NCBI GenBank assembly: GCA_913058135.1
Contig: CAJXPR010000008.1
Coordinates: 1-58,352 of the forward strand
Direction of reading: 5' to 3'
DNA: 58,352 nucleotides
Source: an uncultured Gammaproteobacteria bacterium
GTDB taxonomy: Bacteria > Pseudomonadota > Gammaproteobacteria > Pseudomonadales > Pseudohongiellaceae
Under the pieces are notes generated by a model, which was given only the letters and a program-made list of their open reading frames with translations, searched no databases and was not told where the DNA came from. A program made the translations under genes and the position numbers. Within the stretch, counting starts at the first letter, position 1, and the number at the start of each line of letters is the position of its first letter. Positions 16,697 to 26,335 of the stretch are shown here, in pieces.

Positions 16697-19445
16697 AGCC
16701 GATAACCACGCAAAGTCCTCTGACCCATTCTATACATTGACACCGGACGCTGTTTGTCAGCGCCTGGGGCTCGATGCTGCCGCGTCCGATAGCGGACTGA
16801 CTGCCGACGAGGCCCGTCGGCGCCTGCAGTTCAACGGCCCCAACCGGCTACCGGTCGCCCGCCCGGTATCAGCCGCCAGACGTTTCCTTCGTCAATTCAA
16901 CAATCTGCTGATCATCGTATTGATGCTGGCCGCCATGGTAACTGCAGCGCTTGGCCATGCTGTGGACACCGTGGTCATTCTGGCGGTGGTGATTGCCAAT
17001 ACACTATTGGGATTCGTGCAGGAAGGTCGTGCGGAAAAAGCCATTGCCGCTGTTCATCAGATGCTGGCACCGGAAGCGTCTGTTCTGCGTGATGGTGAAC
17101 GGCAGAGCATACCCGCGAGTGACCTGGTCCCGGGTGATCTCGTGTTGCTGGAGGCGGGCGACAAAGTGCCTGCCGATCTGCGCTTACTGGTCGCCAACAG
17201 CTTGTCGATCCAGGAAGCCGTATTGACAGGAGAGTCGCTGGCCTCGGAGAAACAGACGGAGGCTGTGGCCGCAGGTCTGCCACTGGGCGACCGCTCCTGT
17301 ATGGCATTCAGCGGCACGCTGGTCGCCACCGGCCAGGGTCGCGGGCTCGTTGTCGCCACCGCCATCGACACCGAACTGGGTCGCATCAGCGATCTGCTGA
17401 CGGCGGTCGAGCCCCTGAGCACGCCGTTGCTGCGACAAATCAGTGTGTTTTCCAGGTGGCTGACCGCCTTTATTCTGGTGATGGCCTGTGTCATTTTTGC
17501 CATCGGGTATCTGGTGCGCGGGCTGCCTTTTGATGAGCTGTTTATTGTTGTGGTCGGTCTGTCGGTGGCCTCCATTCCTGAAGGGTTGCCGGCCGTACTC
17601 ACGGTTGCCATGGCCATCGGCGTACAGGCCATGGCCCGCCGCCACGCTATCGTCAGGCGGTTACCGGTCATCGAAGCCCTGGGGTCGGTGTCAGTCATCT
17701 GCACCGATAAAACCGGCACGCTGACACGTAATGAAATGATGGTTGCCTCAGTGGCGGTGGCCGAGTCCCTGTACGTGGTCGAAGGCGATGGTTACCAGCC
17801 AACTGGCGCCATCATGCCTTCGCAAGGCAATAACCAGGCTAAGGTGGCTGGTGACCAGGCGCTGATGATGTTGGCGCGTGTCGCCCTGTTGTGCAATGAC
17901 GCCGTGCTGAGTGAACAGGACGGCGACTGGCAGGTGCAGGGCGATCCCATGGAAGGCGCATTACTGGCACTGGCCGGCAAGGCGGGCCTGGACAGTGCTG
18001 CGGAAAGCAGCCGCTGGCCGCGCATTGATGCACGGCCCTTTGATGCCCGTCACCGCTATATGGCAACTGTGCACGACTGCCCGGCTGACGCGGGTGACTG
18101 CCGCCGGCTGGTGCTGGTCAAGGGTGCGCCCGAGCGCCTGCTGGACATGTGTCAGCGCCAGATGCTGGCCGACGGCAGCAGCGCCGAGCTTGATGCCGAG
18201 GGCTGGCATGTGCGCGCGGATCAACTGGCTGCCCAGGGGCAGCGAGTGCTGGCATTTGCCATACGTCGGCTGCCTGACAATCACGCAAGCCCCGGTGACA
18301 TCAATGTCGAAGAGGAACTGGTGCTAGTGGGCCTCACCGGACTGATGGATCCACCCCGCCCGGAAGCCATCGCCGCCGTGGCGCAATGCCAGCAGGCCGG
18401 TATCGCGGTGAAGATGATCACCGGTGACCATGCCGGCACGGCCGCCGCCATTGCGCGCGCCATCGGGCTGAAACAGTCCGACAACGTGCTGACCGGCGCC
18501 ATGATTGATGAAATGGACGATGCATCACTTTCGCAGGCCGTATTGTCAGCCGACGTATTTGCCCGCACCAGTCCCGAGCATAAGCTGCGGCTGGTCAGTG
18601 CTCTGCAATCACAAGGCCTGATCGTGGCCATGACCGGCGACGGTGTCAATGATGCGCCGGCGCTGAAACGTGCCGATGCCGGCATTGCCATGGGGCGCAA
18701 GGGCAGCGCGGCGGCGCGCGAAGCGGCGCAGCTGGTGTTGACCGACGACAATTTCGCATCCATTGTTGCGGCTGTTGGGGCAGGTCGCACAGTTTATGAC
18801 AACCTGCACAAGGTGATACGTTTCCTGCTGCCGATCAACGGCGGCGAGTCGCTGAGCCTGATTCTGGCCATTCTGCTGGGCCTGACCCTGCCGATAACAG
18901 CAGGGCAAATACTCTGGGTCAATATGGTGGGGGCCGTGGCACTGGCATTGGCCCTGGCCTTTGAACCGGCCGAAGCCAATGTCATGCAACGACCGCCGCG
19001 GCGCCCTGACGCGCCTATTGTGCCGGTGCTGGTGATCTGGCGCATCGCATTGGTCTCGCTGCTATTTACCGCCGGCGTTTTCGGACAGTTTCAGCTGGCG
19101 CTATGGCAGGGCGTGGATGTGGAAACGGCGCGCACCATGACGGTTAATACATTGATCGTGATGGAAGTGGCCTATCTGTTCAGTGTCCGCTACACCTACA
19201 CTACCTCGTTGACGCTGAAAGGCGCGCTGGGCACGCCGGCAGTGCTGTTTTCGATTTCCGCCGTCAGCGTTTTTCAGCTGCTGTTTACCTATCTTCCGTG
19301 GTTGAATATGGCCTTCGAGACACGACCACTGGACGTGGGGCAGGGCGCTCAGGTATTGGCGTTTGGCGTCCTGGTGATGCTGTTGCTGGAGCTCGAAAAG
19401 CTCCTGCTGCGCAAATTTCGACCAGAGATCCTGATGGCGGGCTGA
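16692..19445 (+). CDS. P2-type cation-transporting ATPase
   Basis: This is a 917-residue inner-membrane P-type ATPase. An N-terminal cation-ATPase domain is followed by TGES at 179-182, PEGLP in helix 4 (296-300), the phosphorylation motif DKTGTLT at 339-345, a nucleotide-binding region with KGAPE, and TGDGVNDAPALKRAD in the hinge. Helix 5 carries NGGES (Asn and Glu as in Ca2+ pumps), while helix 6 reads WVNMVGAVALALAL and lacks the Thr-Asp pair of SERCA. The transported ion (Ca2+, Mg2+ or Na+) therefore cannot be named. The start is hidden in a potential hairpin. The stop abuts the convergent rimK stop with no spacer. Confidence 0.92.
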   Translation: MQADNHAKSSDPFYTLTPDAVCQRLGLDAAASDSGLTADEARRRLQFNGPNRLPVARPVSAARRFLRQFNNLLIIVLMLAAMVTAALGHAVDTVVILAVVIANTLLGFVQEGRAEKAIAAVHQMLAPEASVLRDGERQSIPASDLVPGDLVLLEAGDKVPADLRLLVANSLSIQEAVLTGESLASEKQTEAVAAGLPLGDRSCMAFSGTLVATGQGRGLVVATAIDTELGRISDLLTAVEPLSTPLLRQISVFSRWLTAFILVMACVIFAIGYLVRGLPFDELFIVVVGLSVASIPEGLPAVLTVAMAIGVQAMARRHAIVRRLPVIEALGSVSVICTDKTGTLTRNEMMVASVAVAESLYVVEGDGYQPTGAIMPSQGNNQAKVAGDQALMMLARVALLCNDAVLSEQDGDWQVQGDPMEGALLALAGKAGLDSAAESSRWPRIDARPFDARHRYMATVHDCPADAGDCRRLVLVKGAPERLLDMCQRQMLADGSSAELDAEGWHVRADQLAAQGQRVLAFAIRRLPDNHASPGDINVEEELVLVGLTGLMDPPRPEAIAAVAQCQQAGIAVKMITGDHAGTAAAIARAIGLKQSDNVLTGAMIDEMDDASLSQAVLSADVFARTSPEHKLRLVSALQSQGLIVAMTGDGVNDAPALKRADAGIAMGRKGSAAAREAAQLVLTDDNFASIVAAVGAGRTVYDNLHKVIRFLLPINGGESLSLILAILLGLTLPITAGQILWVNMVGAVALALALAFEPAEANVMQRPPRRPDAPIVPVLVIWRIALVSLLFTAGVFGQFQLALWQGVDVETARTMTVNTLIVMEVAYLFSVRYTYTTSLTLKGALGTPAVLFSISAVSVFQLLFTYLPWLNMAFETRPLDVGQGAQVLAFGVLVMLLLELEKLLLRKFRPEILMAG

Positions 19446-20366
19446 TCAGCCCTTGCCTTTCATCTTGTTCGGGCCTTTCAGGGAATCCTTCTCGATAAAC
19501 TCGATGATCGCCCCGGCGATATCCATGCCGGTGGCTTTTTCAATGCCTTCCAGTCCCGGAGACGAGTTGACCTCCAGCACCAGCGGGCCGTGATTGGAAC
19601 GGATGATGTCCACACCTGATACGTAAAGGCCCATGACCTGCGCAGCCTTGGTGGCCAGCTTACGCTCGTCGGGGCGCAGCTTGATGAGCTGTGCCGAACC
19701 ACCGCGGTGCAGATTGGAGCGATATTCGCCCGGTTGAGCGGTACGCTGCATGGCGGCCACGACCTTGTCGCCGACCACAAAGCAGCGGATATCGGATCCG
19801 CTGGCTTCCTTGACGAACTCCTGCACCAGAAAGTCCGCCTCCAGACCACGAAAGGCATTAATCAGGCTTTCTGCCGCCTTGCGGGTTTCCGCCAGCACCA
19901 CACCGTTGCCTTGTGTGCTTTTAAGCACCTTGACCAGCAGTGGCGCGCCGCCCACGGAATTGATCAGGTCGGTGGTGGCGTCTGCCGAGTGGGCGTAACT
20001 GGTTACCGGCTGACCGATGCCGCGCCGCGCCAGGAGCTGGTGGGCTCGCAGTTTGTCGCGCGAGCGGGTGATGGCAATTGATTCATTAACGGAGTATGTG
20101 CCGCCTACCTCAAACTGGCGCAGCACCGCAGCGCCATATTGGGTAACGCTGGCGCCGATACGCGGAATCACGGCATCAAACTCCAGTGCTTCGGGTTCGC
20201 CCTGGCCCTTGCCCTTGAAAAAGACCGTCGGGTTGTTGGCGGTGATGTTCATGTAACACTTAAGCACATCGATAACGCGCGCGTCGTGACCGCGTTCGCG
20301 GGCCGCCTCAAGCAGGCGTCTTGTGGAGTAAAGTTTAGCGTTACGTGACAAGACGCCGATTTTCAT
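19446..20366 (-). CDS. rimK: RimK-type ATP-grasp glutamate ligase
   Basis: This protein of about 306 residues is RimK, an ATP-grasp enzyme that adds glutamate to the C-terminus of ribosomal protein S6 and can make poly-glutamate. Visible features are the N-terminus [18 protein letters not shown], the ATP-binding segment [37 protein letters not shown] and the metal-binding end [18 protein letters not shown]. The ATG at 20366, with AGGACC upstream, is preferred to the ATG at 20420. No RimB-like or thioredoxin-like partner gene adjoins it. A second, different RimK-like ligase lies at 31708. Confidence 0.93.
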   Translation of the reverse strand: MKIGVLSRNAKLYSTRRLLEAARERGHDARVIDVLKCYMNITANNPTVFFKGKGQGEPEALEFDAVIPRIGASVTQYGAAVLRQFEVGGTYSVNESIAITRSRDKLRAHQLLARRGIGQPVTSYAHSADATTDLINSVGGAPLLVKVLKSTQGNGVVLAETRKAAESLINAFRGLEADFLVQEFVKEASGSDIRCFVVGDKVVAAMQRTAQPGEYRSNLHRGGSAQLIKLRPDERKLATKAAQVMGLYVSGVDIIRSNHGPLVLEVNSSPGLEGIEKATGMDIAGAIIEFIEKDSLKGPNKMKGKG

Positions 20367-20536
20367 GGTGAGGGTCCTTGCGAACAGAGCTTTGCAAATG
20401 GGAACGATATTTGGCTGCACCTGCCAAAGTCCAGGGCTGGTCCGCGGCGGCGCGCTAAGATATCACAACATAGTCGCTAAGCAATATCATCGCAAGCGGA
20501 CGGCACAAATATCCACCGGATTCAGCCGGCGGCCAA

Positions 20537-21976
20537 TCAGCGACGGAGCATCAGGTAGTCGCGCCGGATACGGCGGCAGGCCATCCAGGTGCCAGTGATA
20601 CACACCAGCGTTACCCCCAGCAGCAGGAAAATCACCACAATGTCCCAGATCGGCCGCAGACGCAGGACCGGGAAATCCAGATCGTGCAGGCCGGTGCGGA
20701 TCCAGCGTGACCAGCGGCCGGTGCTGCCCACCGTGCGCACGGCACCAGTGTCCGGGTTGATGTACAGCCGGGTCTGTTCGCTATCAGCCATAATGGCGCG
20801 ATACACGGGCAGGGCGACGTCGCGCTTGTGGCCATAGTAGTAGCTGTCTTCGCGATGCAGCAGGCCGCTGTCCTGCACCGGTGTGGCCAGTGCATCGATG
20901 ACGGAAGACACAGCACTGAGGGCGAGCGGCGCCGGCTGCGCATCGCTGTTCAGGCGCGGTGGCTTGCCGCTGGCCGGTAGCGCCAACAGATACAGGGTGC
21001 TGTTGAAGACGGCTGGCGTGATCTGCCTGATATCGCCGCTGGCGAGCTCGGGATGGCTGTCGTCAACGGCAGATAAAAACCGCTTCAGTTCACCCCAGCG
21101 CGCGGTACCTGTGATCTGCGCACGGTAATCGCCACCACCGCTGCCACTCAGTGCGCCCCAGGGATTCATGGTCATCAGGCCACTGAACACCCAGGTCAGC
21201 ACCAGCACGCCAAACACCAGGCCGGTGATGTGATGCCAGTACCACCAGTCGGTGTAGGGCGATGCCAGTCTGTTGCTGAGCCGGTCGCGGCGTAATCGGG
21301 CAATGCCGACATACAGGCCGGTGGCGGCGAGAAAGGTGCCCAGTATCGACGCCCAGATCACCACCTGTGACCATAGTGGGCCGTTCTGCCGCAGGATGGT
21401 GGGGTAGGTCCAGTGCGGAATGGCGCCGAACCAGGACAGCACGCGCTGACGGCGGTTGGTGAACTGGAATACCTCGCCGGTGCTGCCGTTGATATAAATC
21501 TCGGTGGCAGCCGGGTCATCAAAGGCGATATGCCAGGCCGGGGCATTGCGCCGGGCGCTCTGCAGCGTCCATTGATCAATATCGACAATCCCCAGGGCGC
21601 GGGGCGCGCCACCGATGCTGTTGCCACTGCCAAACTGGCGTGCCACGGTCAGAATTTCGGCCTCGGTCAATGGCGCCAGCGCCTGTCCGGTAGTTAGATT
21701 CAGAATGGAGGCATCACTGCCGCCCGGGCGCAGCACGGGCTCACCCAATAACATCTCGATCCGGAACCCGCCCAGTGGGGTGTCATCGTGCGGGGCAAAG
21801 CTGCCCAGGCTGCAACAGGCACTCAGATCCAGTGCTTCCAGGCCTTTCAGGCGCTGTTCGTTGCCCAGTTCCGGGAAACTCTGGTACATCATCACAAAAC
21901 CGGACAGGCACCACAGCGTCATCAGCAGGCCCACGGCCACGGCCAGATAGCGATGTATGATCAGGATAACGCGCAT
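20537..21976 (-). CDS. PepSY-associated transmembrane protein
   Basis: This 479-residue inner-membrane protein of the PepSY-TM (PiuB-like) family has an N-terminal helix (HRYLAVAVGLLMTLWCLSGFVMMY), a periplasmic domain containing a PepSY segment (EIYINGSTGEVFQFTNRRQRVLSWFGAI-like), further helices (HHITGLVFGVLVLTWVFSGLMTMN) and a second periplasmic part with YINPDTGAVRTVGSTGRW. Such proteins are commonly encoded beside TonB receptors for siderophores or metals and are suspected to reduce or release the metal. Here it follows the TonB receptor by 28 bases, so the two are probably co-transcribed. The conserved His residues of the helices are present. Confidence 0.87.
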   Translation of the reverse strand: MRVILIIHRYLAVAVGLLMTLWCLSGFVMMYQSFPELGNEQRLKGLEALDLSACCSLGSFAPHDDTPLGGFRIEMLLGEPVLRPGGSDASILNLTTGQALAPLTEAEILTVARQFGSGNSIGGAPRALGIVDIDQWTLQSARRNAPAWHIAFDDPAATEIYINGSTGEVFQFTNRRQRVLSWFGAIPHWTYPTILRQNGPLWSQVVIWASILGTFLAATGLYVGIARLRRDRLSNRLASPYTDWWYWHHITGLVFGVLVLTWVFSGLMTMNPWGALSGSGGGDYRAQITGTARWGELKRFLSAVDDSHPELASGDIRQITPAVFNSTLYLLALPASGKPPRLNSDAQPAPLALSAVSSVIDALATPVQDSGLLHREDSYYYGHKRDVALPVYRAIMADSEQTRLYINPDTGAVRTVGSTGRWSRWIRTGLHDLDFPVLRLRPIWDIVVIFLLLGVTLVCITGTWMACRRIRRDYLMLRR

Positions 21977-22004
21977 AACATTCTCTGGCCGGTACAGGCT
22001 GCAA

Positions 22005-24029
22005 TCAGAACGAGTAACTGTAGTTCAGGTGCACGGTACGTGGCACCCCCAGTCGGCGCCACTGGAAGCGCTCCTGTGGGTCGGATCCGGTCAGCACAGC
22101 CGAGTTGGTCGAGGTGGCGTACTTCTCATCCAGCAGGTTCTCCAGGCGCAGGGTCACACGATGCTGTTCATTGGCATCCAGGTACAGGTGGGCACCGGCG
22201 TCCAGCACATAGTAGTCGCCATAACCCTGCCGGCCGAATCCGGTGATATCCGTTGATTTGTCACCGACATATTTCACCGCCAGGTTGGCGCCAAAACGCT
22301 GGTTCTGCGGGGCATAGGACAGCGACCCCTTGTACTGACGGCGGGGTCGGTCCTGTATCTGCAGACCGGTGCCGCTGTCCACTTCCCTGCTGTAGGTATA
22401 ACTGACGTCAAAGGCCAGTGACTCGCTGACCGGGCCACGCAGCAGCAACTCGGTGCCGGTGACGTCGACTTCGTTAGCGATATTGATGAAGGTATTGGTA
22501 AACCCTGCCGGGAACCGGCCCTGCAGTTCTGCCGGAATGGGTGCCCGGCTGATCAGCTTGTCCACCGTGCGGTCCCAGGCAGAGACCTGCCAGCTGAACT
22601 GGCGTTGCAGCAGATTGACCTGGCCACCCACGCCGGCGTTGATCGCGATGCTTTCCTCCGGGGCCAGGTTCGGGTTGCCATGGGTGCAGTTCTCACCGCT
22701 GGGGCAGTGGATGCGGTACAGGTTTTCGGCGCTGGGCAACATGAAGGATGTCGCTGCCATGGCCTGTACATACAGGTTATCGGTCAGGTCGTAAACGCCG
22801 GAGACGTTCCATACCGTGGCATCATTGCCACCGGTCTCGTTGTAGCGCACGCCGGCAGCCACGCGGAAGCGCCCGGACAGCTCATCGCTGCTGCGAACCT
22901 GGGTATACACCGCATGCACGTCTTCGCGTTCGCCTGAAATCAGCAGATAATCGTCCTGGCCGGTGTAGGTCTGGAAGTCATAACCGATGTGATAGTCAAA
23001 GTAGCGGTGCGGTGACAGCACAGCTGCCGCAGACATGCCCATGTCTTCGTAACCCCAGTAATCCGACGGATTGGGCGGCGTGTAATAGTCGGTATCCCAG
23101 GTGTGGTAGTAGCCCTTTATTTCGAATTTGGCGGTATCACCGGGAATATAGTCGAGCCTGGCGCTGAAGATGTTCTCAGTACGGTCGTTGATGGAGATGC
23201 GGCTGACATTGGGATATCCCAACTCGGCCTCGGTGACGATGCCGGTCATGCTCAGGCTCAGGTCCGGCGTGAATTCAAAGCCGTACTTGAGACCGACGCT
23301 GTTGACATCGTAGCCGCGTTTTTTGTCAGTAGCAGTGGGCTGGTAGCGGTCGTAAATCTGGTAACCATCGGTTTTGTCCTTGGATGCCCACAGCACCAGT
23401 TTGTGCTGATTCTGCTCGCCCAGTGCGCCGCGGATATAACCATTGAGCCGCTGCAGGCCATCGCTGCCGGTGCCGACCGTAACGTTGCCGTCGGTGGTGC
23501 TGGAGAAACCACGGGTCACCACGTTAACTACGCCGGCAATGGCCTGGGTGCCATACATCAGGCCGTGACTGCCCTTGAGCACTTCCACGCGCTCGATCAT
23601 GCTGGACGGCAGCGTGTCGGCAGGACTGGTGCTGTTATAAAGGCGGTTGTTGATGCGCACCCCGTCCAGCGTCCACAGGATGTCACTGCTGCGTGAGCCC
23701 TGCATCTGCACGTTGACGTAACTGAAGGCGCCGGCCTGCGAGGTCAGGTGCAGGCCGGGCACCAGCATTTCCAGCGACTGGGCGACATCAACAAAACCGT
23801 GGTTGCGCACCAGCTCGTCGGTGACAATTTCCAGATCCACACCAAAGTTTGCCAGTTCCAGCGGCAGGGTGCTTTCTATGCTGCGCCCGGAGATCAGAAT
23901 TTCCTGAAGCGCCGGCGCGCTGACAGCAGCAGTCTGTGTGGGCTGGGCGACTGCATGGCCGGCGGCCAGCAACAACAGGCTGGTCGCTACCAGTGAACGC
24001 AGCGGCTGGTTATGCGTGTAAGCGGGCAT
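22005..24029 (-). CDS. TonB-dependent outer-membrane receptor
   Basis: This receptor of about 674 residues begins with a signal peptide (LLLLAAGHAVAQ), a plug domain (LQEILISGRS, WTLDGVRINNRLYN, ERVEVLKGSHGLMYGTQA, IAGVVNVVTRG) and a beta-barrel ending with aromatic Phe (NYSYSF), as needed for outer-membrane insertion. The barrel has a Cys-containing loop (RIHCPSGENCTHGNPNL). It imports a ligand with TonB energy. The PepSY neighbour suggests iron-siderophore or another metal complex, but the sequence does not decide between these and a BtuB-type ligand. The ATG at 24029 has GGAAGTGA just upstream and is preferred to 24074. I looked for a cobalamin riboswitch and saw none. Confidence 0.9.
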   Translation of the reverse strand: MPAYTHNQPLRSLVATSLLLLAAGHAVAQPTQTAAVSAPALQEILISGRSIESTLPLELANFGVDLEIVTDELVRNHGFVDVAQSLEMLVPGLHLTSQAGAFSYVNVQMQGSRSSDILWTLDGVRINNRLYNSTSPADTLPSSMIERVEVLKGSHGLMYGTQAIAGVVNVVTRGFSSTTDGNVTVGTGSDGLQRLNGYIRGALGEQNQHKLVLWASKDKTDGYQIYDRYQPTATDKKRGYDVNSVGLKYGFEFTPDLSLSMTGIVTEAELGYPNVSRISINDRTENIFSARLDYIPGDTAKFEIKGYYHTWDTDYYTPPNPSDYWGYEDMGMSAAAVLSPHRYFDYHIGYDFQTYTGQDDYLLISGEREDVHAVYTQVRSSDELSGRFRVAAGVRYNETGGNDATVWNVSGVYDLTDNLYVQAMAATSFMLPSAENLYRIHCPSGENCTHGNPNLAPEESIAINAGVGGQVNLLQRQFSWQVSAWDRTVDKLISRAPIPAELQGRFPAGFTNTFINIANEVDVTGTELLLRGPVSESLAFDVSYTYSREVDSGTGLQIQDRPRRQYKGSLSYAPQNQRFGANLAVKYVGDKSTDITGFGRQGYGDYYVLDAGAHLYLDANEQHRVTLRLENLLDEKYATSTNSAVLTGSDPQERFQWRRLGVPRTVHLNYSYSF

Positions 24030-24060
24030 GTCACTTCCCTGATAAGTGGACTGATGCCCG

Positions 24061-24130
24061 CCAAGGTACAGCATGCCTTGGCATTACTGGCGATTCTAAC
24101 AGTTGCGAAACGGTTGTATTAACGTTAACG
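24061..24130 (-). promoter_or_regulatory. Upstream hairpin and CGTTAA motif of the TonB receptor gene
   Basis: The leader holds a six-base hairpin (CCAAGG and CCTTGG, 24061-24066 with 24076-24081) and a palindromic TTAACGTTAA at 24119-24128. A similar CGTTAAT motif is duplicated upstream of the OmpA lipoprotein gene at 35077-35097. A shared regulator is possible but unproven. Confidence 0.3.
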
Positions 24131-24156
24131 CTACCGCCCCGAAGCGCCGTGAATAC

Positions 24157-24378
24157 TCACTCTTCGCGAATTTTGCCAAATTCTTCGTTCAGTTCGTAGT
24201 TTTTGTCAGTGACGATGCGCTCCAGCACAATCAGGCGTTGCTTGACGTTTTCCAGCTCCTTCTGCACCTGGCTGTCATTGACCTCGCCGACCTTGGCATT
24301 GAGCTTGGCCATACTCTTGCGATAGTCGAAAAACTGCGTGATGAGGACGATCAGCACGATAAAACCAAAAACTTCCAT
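24157..24378 (-). CDS. Small PspB-like membrane protein
   Basis: This is a 73-residue protein with an N-terminal membrane helix (VFGFIVLIVLITQFF), a short basic stretch, and a coiled coil ending in RLIVLERIVTDKNYELNEEF. The layout resembles PspB of the envelope-stress phage-shock system, but no pspA or pspC lies here, so the name is only structural. The ATG at 24378 has AAGGAA at proper spacing. The frame continues upstream to an ATG at 24528, adding a second hydrophobic segment, but that start has no good ribosome site. Confidence 0.7.
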   Translation of the reverse strand: MEVFGFIVLIVLITQFFDYRKSMAKLNAKVGEVNDSQVQKELENVKQRLIVLERIVTDKNYELNEEFGKIREE

Positions 24379-24596
24379 AATCCGGATTCCTTCGTTGTTA
24401 TTGATAGTTACCATAAACTGAAATGCAATATTAAGGCCAGAAATAATAGTTAGTAAAATCATGCCAGTATCAGTACCATAAGGCTCTTTGCTGGCCGCGA
24501 TAACAACAAAATGGTCAATCTGACTCATTTCACGGCAATTTACGGATTCTGATACAGGAGTGCGGCGATGCAGCCCGCCGCCTGAGGGAGCGAGTC

Positions 24597-26330
24597 ATGT
24601 TAAACCTGGTGAAAATTGCCCTGGCTGCGCTTGCGTTGCTGGCCCTGACCCTGGTGGTCAACGCCGGTGTATTTGACGCCAACTGGCGCTGGGATGATAC
24701 CCAGATACTGCTGCACGCCCATCAGTATTCTTTCTGGCAGGATTTCACGCGGCCGGAAGTCTGGCAACAGTTTTCGCCTGCCAATTTGACGCCTTGGCTG
24801 ATTTTTTCCTTTGAGGTCGACATGATTCTGTTCGGCCTTACGCCTGCTGCCTTCTACCTGCATCAGTTGGTAGCCATTGCGGCGGCCGGGTTGTTGCTGT
24901 TCATGTGTCTGAACCTGTGGTGCCGCGCCGTGTTCGCGCTGGCCGGCAGCGCGCTGTTTATCGTGGGTTTGCCCACCATGCTGGTCGCCGAGCAATTGAT
25001 GACGCGGCATTACGTGGAGGGGCTGGTATTCGCGCTGGCGGCGCTCTACGGGTTTGTCATGTACCTGCGCACGGAGCGTCGCGGCGCGCTGGTCCTGGCG
25101 CTGCTGATGTATGTGCTGGCGGTGACTGCCAAGGAAATTTATGTGCCTTTGCCAGCCTTGCTGCTTCTGGTGCCTGATGGCACCTGGGGACGTCGCATCA
25201 AGGCCAGCCTGCCGTTTTTTATCGTGACGGTTCTATACGCGCTCTGGCGAGGTTACATGCTGGGTTCGTACAGCGGTGGTTATGTCGACAGTAGCGAATA
25301 CCTGACATTTGCTTTTGTGGGCGAGGTGTTGGCCAGTTTTGGGCGGTTCCCGGTGTTGCTGACGGGCCTCGGCTGGCCGGTGGTCGTGTTGCTGTTTCTG
25401 GGCGTGTGGGGTATCTATCTGGCCCGGCAGCGCCGAGTGCCGTGGCGGGCCTTGCTGGTAGCCGCACTGGTGCTGTTGCCATTGGTGCCGCTGGTCCGCT
25501 CTCCGGGCATTGTGCTGGCCGACCGTTATCTGCTGCTGCCGTGGGTCATGGTGTGTTTTGCGCTGGCCTGGTGTGTGGACAGGATCATCGTCGTGAGCAA
25601 CAAAGCCGTGGCCGGTAACAACAGGGCGTCGTCGAAGGCCCCTGCCGGGACCACTTCTTCTGCGACTGCCTCCTCTGTAACCTCTGCGCCGGCAATGGTG
25701 CTGGCCGGCACGGCCTTGCCCATCATACTGGCGATCGCCCTGCTGCATGCCTTGCCGGTGCGTCAGGCATTGGCAACGGTGGGCACCGAGTTTGACGTGC
25801 AGGCGCAATTCCTGTGGCAGAATGAGGACACGCATGCGTTTGTGCCATCGGGCAACGTGTTGCCGGCGTTCTGGTTTGTCACCGGTCTAAGAGATCTGAA
25901 AGCGCGCATCAGCGGCCAGGGTTCGCCGCTGCCCGTGGTCGACGATCTCTATCTGGCGCAGCAGCCTGATACCCGTCTGTTTACCTACGATGTCAATTGT
26001 CAGTGCATGCGCGATGTCACCGGTGCCATACCTGAACGTCTGGCGCAGCACCGTGAGCGTCTGCGCGCAGATGCGGAGCTGTCGTTGTCCTACCGCTACC
26101 AGCAGGGGTATTTCAGCTGGCAGTTTGGTCCCTGGCAGGAGGGCAGTTACCATGTGGTGTCCGATACACTGGGTGTATTGCCCTTGCCACCGGCCGGGCA
26201 GTTGCGGGTAACACTGGCGGACAACGCACCCTTTTATCTGCGTTACACATCACCCGAAGGCTGGATAACATATTCGGCACTTAATCGTGTGGTGCGTGAT
26301 GGCCCTGCCGTCGAGTGGTCAAGGAATTGA
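24597..26330 (+). CDS. Multi-pass membrane protein, probable GT-C-type glycosyltransferase
   Basis: This 577-residue protein has about ten hydrophobic helices through residue 320, a low-complexity Ala/Ser/Thr linker (about 345-365), one more helix, and a soluble C-terminal domain of about 190 residues. The first extracytoplasmic loop contains WRWDDTQILLHAHQY, like the acidic loop of GT-C enzymes that use polyprenyl-phosphate sugars. No family can be named with certainty. It is followed after five bases by a polyprenyl-phosphate glycosyltransferase gene and then an SMR-type flippase gene, the classic set for sugar transfer on the periplasmic side. The start has the Shine-Dalgarno GAGGGAG. Confidence 0.75.
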   Translation: MLNLVKIALAALALLALTLVVNAGVFDANWRWDDTQILLHAHQYSFWQDFTRPEVWQQFSPANLTPWLIFSFEVDMILFGLTPAAFYLHQLVAIAAAGLLLFMCLNLWCRAVFALAGSALFIVGLPTMLVAEQLMTRHYVEGLVFALAALYGFVMYLRTERRGALVLALLMYVLAVTAKEIYVPLPALLLLVPDGTWGRRIKASLPFFIVTVLYALWRGYMLGSYSGGYVDSSEYLTFAFVGEVLASFGRFPVLLTGLGWPVVVLLFLGVWGIYLARQRRVPWRALLVAALVLLPLVPLVRSPGIVLADRYLLLPWVMVCFALAWCVDRIIVVSNKAVAGNNRASSKAPAGTTSSATASSVTSAPAMVLAGTALPIILAIALLHALPVRQALATVGTEFDVQAQFLWQNEDTHAFVPSGNVLPAFWFVTGLRDLKARISGQGSPLPVVDDLYLAQQPDTRLFTYDVNCQCMRDVTGAIPERLAQHRERLRADAELSLSYRYQQGYFSWQFGPWQEGSYHVVSDTLGVLPLPPAGQLRVTLADNAPFYLRYTSPEGWITYSALNRVVRDGPAVEWSRN

Positions 26331-26335
26331 AGCGA

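Noticed and set aside
24030-24156. Cobalamin riboswitch upstream of the TonB receptor.
   Set aside because: The region is too short and I see no B12-box or conserved core; only a small hairpin is present.
24157-24528. Longer 123-residue form of the PspB-like protein.
   Set aside because: The start at 24528 lacks a ribosome site, while the ATG at 24378 has a good one and begins the conserved part; not fully excluded because the extension is hydrophobic.
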